From: Phoronis ovalis
Lineage: Eukaryota; Phoronida; Phoronidae
Assembly: GCA_028565635.1 (NCBI GenBank)
Contig: JAOXYB010027601.1
Coordinates: forward strand, 1 to 15,477
Direction of reading: 5' to 3'
Length of the DNA: 15,477 nucleotides
The notes under the pieces are model-generated. The model did not search any database. It saw only the letters and a list, made by a program, of their open reading frames with translations, and had not been told where the DNA came from. The translations under genes and the position numbers were made by a program. Positions 9,361-15,477 of this stretch are shown here, one piece after another; position 1 is the first letter of the stretch; every line of letters begins with the position of its first letter.

Positions 9361-9517
9361 GAATATCAAATAGATAATTTAAATCCTGTGGAGTATTAGA
9401 CATATTGATTTGTTTATTATTTGATGAAATTTGATATGGAATATGAACTTTAAAGTCTCGTCTATGACATTGAAATAAGTGCTTGGTATTCCTTGCTAGG
9501 TCTAGTGTGTCACTTGC

Positions 9518-9710
9518 TAATATATTAAAATGTCAGTTCAACATGCATACATGTGAACTAACGTATTGAGAATTCATATCATATATAAGTGATCGAATTC
9601 TTTTTAAAAATTTCAATAACTTCAAGAAACATTTTTTTTATACAATTTTGTCAGATAAACATGTCTATTTGAATTTTTGAATTTGGGACAATTCTCTATG
9701 GCCTTTTGAC
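9518..9710. repeat. Diverged direct repeat, copy 2
   Basis: Partner of 9145-9360, with the same motif order (GTCAGTTCAA, GCATACAT, GAATTCATATCA, GTGATCGAATTC, T-run, CTATTTGAA). Ends are approximate. Confidence 0.6.
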
Positions 9711-9819
9711 CTGTTAAACTGAAAAGAACGTATTAACGAAGCTTTTAAAAACCCAAGAATTTAGTCTCTTAAATTGTTTAACATAACATTTATTTTGTTT
9801 AGTACTCTTCCAAAATCAA

Positions 9820-9902
9820 TCAAAATTGAGCAGAATTCATAATTTGCCTACAGGACAGTAATACTGTCCTGTAGGCAAATTATGAATTCTGCTCAATTTT
9901 GA
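9820..9902. repeat. Perfect 83-bp palindrome (41-bp arms, 1-nt centre)
   Basis: Bases 9820-9860 are the exact reverse complement of 9862-9902 around a single A at 9861. I checked the arms base by base and found no mismatch; pairing breaks at the next base on each side. Either strand could fold into one long hairpin or cruciform. The sequence is not low-complexity (arms include CCTACAGGACAGT), so chance is very unlikely. Confidence 0.95.
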
Positions 9903-10306
9903 GTAACAACGAAAGATATACACTATTCTACAATGCTGAACAAGTAAAAACTAATCCAGCGTTGGTGTTCAGCTGTTTCACATATATCCTCCTTCATGTC
10001 AAAAGCAAACTATATTTTCAAACTCTGCATGCTGTCACAGAACATTCTAGGTGGGACAATTATAAGATCTTAGGCCAGCAGCCTAACTATGCCTACAGCC
10101 AGGAAAATACTCAGACCGGCCATGCATGATGAAGAACAAGGGATATGATCTGCCTCCAATTTATAACTTATAATCTTTTGAGGTCAACTGATCATATGCC
10201 TACTACAGTAGTCCCGCCAATCCCTGGTGATGAAGGTCTCGAGAGACCAAACGCTTTAGACTTATCAAAATCTAAGAATCAATTTTTATAAATTATATTT
10301 ATGTTA
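9903..10306. other. Intergenic stretch between palindrome and gene A 3' end
   Basis: Its base composition is somewhat less AT-rich than the sequence further left. A 76-codon open frame exists on the plus strand (9899-10129), but I recognise no domain in it, and it overlaps the palindrome arm at its start. No splice-linked exon or RNA gene was recognised. Confidence 0.3.
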
Positions 10307-10312
10307 TTTATT
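10307..10312 (-). terminator. Possible poly(A) signal of gene A
   Basis: TTTATT on the plus strand reads AATAAA on the minus strand, about 200 bp past the gene A stop. I saw no closer canonical hexamer. AATAAA is common by chance in DNA this AT-rich, so only the position supports it. Confidence 0.4.
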
Positions 10313-10513
10313 TCACTGAATTGATATATCATTAAATGAACATTTAATCTGATATTTATCTATGGATATGTTAATTCACTGAAGAACTGTCATCAGGAAT
10401 ATTAAAAATTAAATGCCACATATTGGGGGGAATATCTACTGTAACATATATTTCTAAATCACAATTTGATCCCAAGCGCAAACAATGTTGTATTAAAATT
10501 GTAAAGTACAATA

Positions 10514-10657
10514 TTATCTGCCAAACCAGTTATTAGGGTCCATGAAAGGCTCTTTATTTCTTGTTGGGTGATTAGCACTGCGGAATTTTATCTCCACATA
10601 CTTTAAAGAGTAACGTCCTTTCCATGGATACCACTCAATGCCATCATTCAATCCGTC
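10514..10657 (-). CDS. Gene A last exon: FReD C-terminus and stop
   Basis: The acceptor is TATCTTTCAG, phase 0. It encodes [20 protein letters not shown], the final FReD motif (usual form: W-x-x-W-K-G...SLK...M-K-I-R). About 20 more residues (from SANHPTRN to NNWFGR) follow before TAA at 10516-10514. Most FReDs stop soon after this motif, so the short tail is an addition. Confidence 0.92.
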   Translation of the reverse strand, partial: DGLNDGIEWYPWKGRYSLKYVEIKFRSANHPTRNKEPFMDPNNWFGR

Positions 10658-13600
10658 CTGAAAGATATAGAATCCATAAATCGTAACGAAGTATATGCAA
10701 TTCAATCGGCACTGCGCAAAATCTTAAAAAAATATAAACAATAGATTAAAGTTTTAATGAACGTACCTACACGACTGCATCAAATGTTCCATCATCCGTT
10801 TGTTTTGACTCGTAAAGTTTTATCACCTTGCCTTATATCTATTTATTTCGCGACGCCCTGTTTTATCTACGATGGTGGCTACGTGGGGATGACAGTCAGA
10901 ATAGCTGGGTTAGCAGGTTCGTTACAAAAAAACGGGCAAAAGGGTAAATTTTTTCAGCATTCAGACCAGGCACCCAGGACACCCTGAAAAGGGTATAAAA
11001 TAGCTTTAAAATTTTACAAAAACGAAAATTTAGTCCCAAAAATAATAAAAGGATGTGCTTTACTACCTAGTTTCAAGACCGAAATATGATATTGTTTTCA
11101 GATATTCGCTTGTTTAGGAAAAAAAGATTCCCCAAACAAGTAAAAAAAGGTAGAGTTTTAGGATACAATTAACGGTCCCAAAAATGGGTATGAATTTTGA
11201 GCTCATGGGTCCCAATAAGGTAGGAATTTTGAGCTCTTAGGTACCAAAAAGTTTTTTTTTTACCCTACAGAACAAACAGAATACCCTGTTATTCTGACTG
11301 TCACTCCCCCGGGGTGGCTAGCTCATGAATGTGTTTAGAAGACTTCCGATAATATGACTGATTCTGAAAGCATATTGTACTTACTGTGGCGTTATATCCA
11401 TTCTGATAATATCGTCCGTTTGGATTAACTGCATAACAAGCATTATACCAGAAACCGCCTCTGTAAGTTGCAGCGCAGTTACCATCCCACTTATCGTTAT
11501 CATTGTCAGCGGTTGAAAACGGAAGATTGTTGTGAGAGAAAAGATCTCTACAAATTGAAAGTAACAATTAAAAGAAAAAAGTTCCAAACATATTATTTTA
11601 ATTATAAATCGTTGTCACTTTATTTATTTACACGCACGCAGATTTTTGGATGGTCTACACGCGACTCACCATCAGCTGACATTCACTGGAAAGTAAACAT
11701 ATAAAATGAAACGAATAGTTAATTGTGTTGTCATGTGTGAATTTTATATCATAGCTGATCATAACAGTAGCATGTTTACATATACGCTGATATAAAATCT
11801 TACCCCCCAAAGTGAAGACCGTCACCAGCCGTACCACGATGCCAACCTACTTTCAGTCGGTATCCATCAATTTCATCAGTTACATCCAACTTCTGATATT
11901 CCTGATACGCTTTATTTCCTTGCCAATCATTCAACTCAAATCTCAAGATAAGATCCTTGTTGTGGACAATTTGATGCATGAATTCATTTCCAAGCCAAAA
12001 CTCGCGTGATCGGTTTCCAAAACCGTATTTGTAATCAGTCCAGTTTTTGTTGAAGTCTTCACTTCCATCGACTCGCCTGGAACAACCAGTGAGATATAAT
12101 TCATTTTTAAAATTTATAATACTTAGAATTTATTTTTTAATATTTATTAAATATCAATGCTTCGTACGTATTTTTTTATGGTTGCACTTACGGTAACAAT
12201 TTGAATACATGATACTAAAGAGTTTCATTATAGACGCTGTTATATGCATGTTTGTATAATTATGTCATAAGTTCTGAACTTTTTATCGATATAAATAAGA
12301 CTCTAAATAGCTTAAAAATATTTATATTAAAATGCTTTCAATTATAACATGTTGATATCTCAAATAAAGAATTAATTAATATTGTTTTCAAACTATTAAA
12401 TTCTGCATTATATTGGATCCTTTTATGCTAAAGGCTTAGATTGCTCCTTACCTTTGAAAGACAGTCCACCCGCCTCCATCCGTAATCATGTCACACCACA
12501 CAGTAGTCACGTTGCCTGAGGCTGTTTCCAACGTGTATTCGCCATCAACGGTAGCAACAGGAACATACTTACGAATATCTTCACAGTCCGTGCGAGGTAC
12601 TATAATTAAATAGGGGAAAATGATAAAAATCAAACTACACTGGTCCGATACAATACATTAAAATATATATTCAAGTACAAAAATACAGCCATTATCAACA
12701 AGATAATTCGATCAGATACAAAGTGTGAACCGCCGTTATATAGTCAAATGACGGCCCGTGTAGTTTGTACTATATACATGTATATGCAATCTAGAGACGA
12801 ACCACATTTCCACTGGTAACATAAGCCAGAAAGAATACGGCGGACTTCTTACCTTTTTCACATTCTTTTCCGAAATATGGTGTTTGACACTGGCACTCGT
12901 ACCCACTGATTTTGTCAACACATCTTCCATTATTAGAGCATGGGTTAGAAAGACATTCGTCTAGTTCTGAAAGAAATAGCAAATTATATTTCTAGATGCT
13001 GTACAGCATGTGAGTTACATATGTTCGTATCTAAATATTAAAAAGTGACAAAATAGTGGGTTTATAGAGATCAGATGTTCTTATGATCCAATAGTGAATA
13101 TTGTAACAAAGGACGGTGTATACGCAAATAATTTATTGAAACACCCAGCACATGTGCATGGATACTCTTCTTGTAACATGCCTGTCGCACATATGCTATT
13201 GCAAAAAAAACAGGAGCAAACAAACCTGTTTGACAGTGACTATCTATGTAGCCAATATCGCAGAGGCACTTGAACCCACCAACTATGTCTTGACATGTTC
13301 CGTGGACGCAAGGGTTAGACGCACATTCATCAATGTCGCTCTCACATTGCTTGCTAGTATAACCATCTTCACATGTGCAAGAAAACCCGTTAACTAAATT
13401 TGTACAGTTACCATGGGCGCACGGATTTGACAAACATTCGTCAATTTCTCTTTCACAACTTTCACCAACAAAACCAGATTCGCAAGTACACATATATCCA
13501 TTTATCATATCGCTGCAATTGCCGTGAATACATGGATTCGAGGAACATTCGTCGATTTCCGTCACACAGTTTTTTTCAGAATATCCAGGGTTGCACGTGC

Positions 13601-15455
13601 AGCTGTATCCATTTATTAGATCACTGCATAATCCATGAATACAGGGGTTTGATCCACATTCGTTAACGTTTCTTTCGCAATTTCTACCAGTAAAACCGGG
13701 TTTGCAAGTACAGAAATATCCGTTGACCAAATCAGTACAATTTCCATGGATACAAGGATTTGGTTGACATTCGTCGATTTCTGTCTTACAGTTTTCTCCG
13801 GAGTATCCAGTTTTGCAGGTACAGGTATAACCATTGACCAAGTCATTGCAAATGCCATGAATGCAGGGACTTGAGTCACATTCGTTGATGTCTCTTTCAC
13901 AGTTTCCGCCAATAAAACCTGGATCACAAGTACATAAATATCCATTTAATAAATCAGTGCAGTTTCCGTGAACACATGGATTTGGGCGACATTCATCAAT
14001 TTCGGTTTCACAGTTTTCGCCATAGTATCCAGAATCACAGGTACAGTTATATTCGTTGACTAAATCAGTACACGTTCCGTGCAAACATGGGTTTGAGCCA
14101 CATTCACTGATGTCTTTTTCACAGTTACCACCAATATAACCTGGGCTACAGGTACATAAATACCCGTTTATCAAATCAGTACAGTTTCCATTAAGGCATG
14201 GATTTGCAGCACATTCGTTGATTTCAATTTCACAATTACGTCCACTAAAGCCTACGTCGCAAGTACAGTTATATCGGTTGACCAAGTTAACACATGCACC
14301 ATGAACGCAAGGATCTGAGCTACATTCGTTGACGTCTCTTTCGCAATTTCCACCAGAAAAGCCAGGTTTGCAAGTACACAAATATCCGTTTATTAAATTA
14401 GTACAGTTTCCATGAACGCATGGCCTTGAGAAACATTCGTCGATTTCTTTCGCACAAGTTGTACCACTATAACCAGCAGTGCAAGAACAGTTATATCTAT
14501 TGACCCCATCAGTACATGTACCGTGGATACAAGGGTTTGAGTCACATTCATTGATTTCTTTTTCACAATTTTCCCCAATAAAAGAAGAGTGGCAAGTGCA
14601 CTTATAACCATTAATTAAATCAGTACAGTTGCCATAGAGACAAGGATTTGACAAACATTCATTAATGTCTTCTTCGCAGTTGATTCCAGTGAAACCTGGT
14701 TCGCATGAGCAGTTAAAAGCATTGACGAAATCCCTGCATTTTCCATGTAGACACGGATTTGATAAACACTCATTAATTTCGCTTTCACATTGCTTCCCTG
14801 TATATCCCGGTTCACAAGTACATTTGTTGACAGTATAATTGCCGTTTATACACTCGTTCATTTTTATTTCACATTGTGAACCTGTAAATCCTTTGGAACA
14901 AGTGCAGTTGTAACCGTTTACTTTATCAAAGCACTTCCCGTTAATGCAAGGGTTTGATGTGCATTCATCCATGTCTACGTGACAATTCAAACCAGTATAT
15001 CCAGCTAGACATTTACATTCATACCATCCTGTTACTGTGGGAATGCACGATCCGTGATTCTGACAAGGTGTGGAAGCACAAGCACCTAATTTCGGGGCTG
15101 TAAGACAATCGAATTGTTTTCCATGATTCATATTTAAATCAATCATTTTTAATATAAGCTTTTTTAATATTTTAGACGAAAATATTTCATTATTTAAATA
15201 CATAAAATAGTCATGTATGGAAACATGACGTGGGGCAAAACAATGCATTTTTGGCAAATGCCACCTACCAGTAGTAGTTATGATCGGGGTTATACTACAT
15301 GGACCACAAGACAGTTCCTTATTCACGTATTGCCTCAAAGATTCAAGTTCTTTATGTAGATTTCTATTGTTCTCCATAGTTTTGAAGTTATCTTCTACTA
15401 AACTTTTCATTAAATCTTGCAGTTGATAGTTCTGAGCTTTCAGCTCATTAAAAAC
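10514..15455 (-). CDS. Gene A: secreted coiled-coil / 18x EGF / fibrinogen-related domain protein (5' partial, 7 exons)
   Basis: Seven exons joined in one frame, in coding order: 15455-15269, 15097-13226, 12966-12853, 12599-12452, 12076-11804, 11547-11385, 10657-10514. Intron phases are 1,1,1,2,2,0. The product starts with about 60 residues of coiled coil (upstream exons, including the start and any signal peptide, lie beyond the right edge). Eighteen calcium-binding-type EGF repeats and a full FReD follow, ending in TAA. FReDs of this type bind glycans, acetylated groups or matrix partners outside the cell, and the coiled coil with its cysteine pair suggests disulfide-linked oligomers. The plan resembles tenascins without FN3 repeats, but the EGF units are 37 residues with D/E-I-D/N-E-C starts, so closer to Notch/fibropellin-type repeats than to tenascin's shorter ones. 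The partner and exact role are unknown. Gene identity is a family-level call. Confidence 0.88.
10882..11312. mobile_element. MITE-like DNA transposon in the last intron of gene A
   Basis: The left end (10882-10906, CGTGGGGATGACAGTCAGAA) and right end (11288-11312, reverse complement CCGGGGGAGTGACAGTCAGA) are inverted repeats of about 22-25 bp with small indels, and weaker matching continues inward. The flanks carry an identical 8-bp direct repeat GGTGGCTA (10874-10881 and 11313-11320), which looks like a target-site duplication. The element is about 431 bp with no coding capacity, so it is non-autonomous. An 8-bp duplication is typical of hAT elements (also P and Merlin); the superfamily is inference. 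Inside, an imperfect direct repeat around AATTTTGAGCTC occurs twice (about 11190-11255). Confidence 0.75.
11385..11547 (-). CDS. Gene A exon: FReD part 3 (calcium and ligand site)
   Basis: Acceptor CAATTTGTAG in phase 2, donor ACA|GTAAGT in phase 0. It encodes [20 protein letters not shown], with the acidic DNDND calcium site, then [10 protein letters not shown], the second conserved disulfide loop next to the ligand pocket, and [14 protein letters not shown]. All key FReD landmarks are present. Confidence 0.93.
11804..12076 (-). CDS. Gene A exon: FReD part 2
   Basis: Acceptor TTGTTCCAG, donor GG|GTAAGA, phase 2 on both sides. It completes [14 protein letters not shown] and gives [31 protein letters not shown], and then [17 protein letters not shown]. 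These match the conserved core strands of fibrinogen-related domains in order. There is one NRS sequon. Confidence 0.93.
12077..12451. other. Gene A intron (375 bp)
   Basis: Very AT-rich phase 2 intron within the FReD. Nothing else was recognised in it. Confidence 0.6.
12452..12599 (-). CDS. Gene A exon: FReD part 1
   Basis: The exon starts in phase 1 after AATTATAG and ends in phase 2 at CAAAG|GTAAGG. It encodes the N-terminal FReD subdomain: [10 protein letters not shown], a GEYTL motif, VWCDM and the hallmark [10 protein letters not shown]. The cysteines in TDC and VWC are the expected first disulfide pair of the fold. Confidence 0.93.
12853..12966 (-). CDS. Gene A exon: EGF repeat 18
   Basis: Acceptor TTTCTTTCAG and donor AAAAG|GTAAGA, phase 1 on both sides, the classic symmetrical EGF exon. 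It encodes [10 protein letters not shown]...GRC...[16 protein letters not shown]. Unlike EGF2 to EGF17 it keeps five residues between Cys2 and Cys3 (SNNGR), so it did not come from the expanded array. It links the EGF stalk directly to the FReD. Confidence 0.92.
13226..15097 (-). CDS. Gene A large exon: 17 tandem EGF-like repeats
   Basis: Acceptor GTCTTACAG, donor ACAG|GTTTGT, both phase 1. The exon encodes 624 residues that are nothing but EGF repeats. EGF1 (15096-14976) has normal Cys2-Cys3 spacing. EGF2 is 14975-14865. EGF3 (14864-14781) is a 28-residue, four-cysteine remnant. EGF4 to EGF17 (14780-13227) are fourteen units of exactly 111 bp (37 residues each). Most units carry the calcium-binding start (D/E)-(I/V)-(D/N)-E-C, and many have C-x-(D/N)-x4-(Y/F)-x-C-x-C, the consensus for Asp/Asn beta-hydroxylation. 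With 17 repeats in one exon and no internal introns, the array probably grew by duplication within the exon rather than by exon shuffling. Confidence 0.93.
13227..14780 (-). repeat. Tandem array of fourteen 111-bp EGF-coding units
   Basis: Fourteen consecutive units of exactly 111 bp cover EGF4 to EGF17: 14780-14670, 14669-14559 and so on in 111-bp steps to 13337-13227. No unit gains or loses a codon. Two subtypes alternate over EGF7 to EGF14: one has GNCT-L-NGY-CTC and ends GGNCER or similar, the other usually has -HG-C-DLVN-Y-CTC. This gives a 222-bp higher-order period of two repeats. Confidence 0.9.
15269..15455 (-). CDS. Gene A exon: coiled-coil segment (first exon visible)
   Basis: The exon follows an acceptor TTTCAG (AG at 15457-15456) and starts in phase 0, so at least one exon lies further right. 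It encodes 62 residues rich in L/E/K/N/Q with leucines at heptad-like spacing ([20 protein letters not shown] and on to KELESLRQY), then SCGPC and a Thr-rich end. The two cysteines just after the helix are placed where oligomeric FReD proteins and tenascins have interchain disulfides. The donor is ACTG|GTAGGT, phase 1. The frame stays open through the next intron, so the 3' boundary rests on the donor/acceptor pair and on EGF homology. Confidence 0.75.
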
Positions 15456-15477
15456 CTGAAATGACCAACCGATATAT

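Noticed and set aside
9899-10129. 76-codon plus-strand open frame
   Set aside because: It begins in the palindrome arm, has no recognisable domain and no exon-like borders; this length occurs by chance in the window.
7736-10513. Reading genes A and B as one long gene
   Set aside because: Gene A ends in a stop right after a complete FReD, and gene B starts with its own ATG and signal peptide, so two genes fit better.
10757-10987. 76-codon plus-strand frame in the last intron of gene A
   Set aside because: It crosses the left end of the MITE and has no domain character.
13152-14815. Several open frames of 66-109 codons on both strands across the EGF array
   Set aside because: They are shadows of the repeated EGF coding sequence in other frames; their apparent repetitiveness mirrors the 111-bp unit.

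Overview
The window is nuclear DNA of an animal. It is AT-rich (about two-thirds A+T by eye), its genes are split by short introns with GT/AG ends, and it encodes extracellular modules typical of animals: EGF, fibrinogen-related (FReD), LamG-like and CUB. The module mix, compact introns and LINE/MITE debris fit a marine lophotrochozoan, most likely a mollusc such as a bivalve. The species is inference; nothing here fixes it. All genes found are on the minus strand, so the window is read from right to left.

Gene A (15455 down to 10514; 5' end outside the window) encodes a secreted matrix or recognition protein: a short coiled coil ending in a CxxC-type cysteine pair, 18 EGF-like repeats and a complete C-terminal fibrinogen-related domain. 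Seventeen EGF repeats lie in one 1872-bp exon, and fourteen consecutive ones are each exactly 111 bp. The FReD is split over four exons, and the last ends in a TAA stop. A MITE with terminal inverted repeats and an 8-bp target duplication sits in the last intron.

The intergenic stretch (10513 down to 7736) holds a possible poly(A) signal for gene A, a perfect 83-bp palindrome, two old direct duplications and a short tandem duplication. No convincing gene was found in it.

Gene B (7735 down to the left edge; 3' end outside the window) encodes a second secreted protein: signal peptide, one LamG/pentraxin-like domain over three exons, then two CUB domains each built from two exons (phases 1-0-1-0-1), and the start of a third CUB whose central intron seems to be gone. 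Its largest intron (2950-5452) carries a frameshifted LINE reverse-transcriptase tail and a GC-rich block of unknown origin.

All exon junctions were worked out by hand from splice consensus, phase and domain homology. In both genes every junction keeps a continuous frame. The two genes are neighbours on one strand and both encode multi-module extracellular proteins, but nothing in the sequence shows that they interact.
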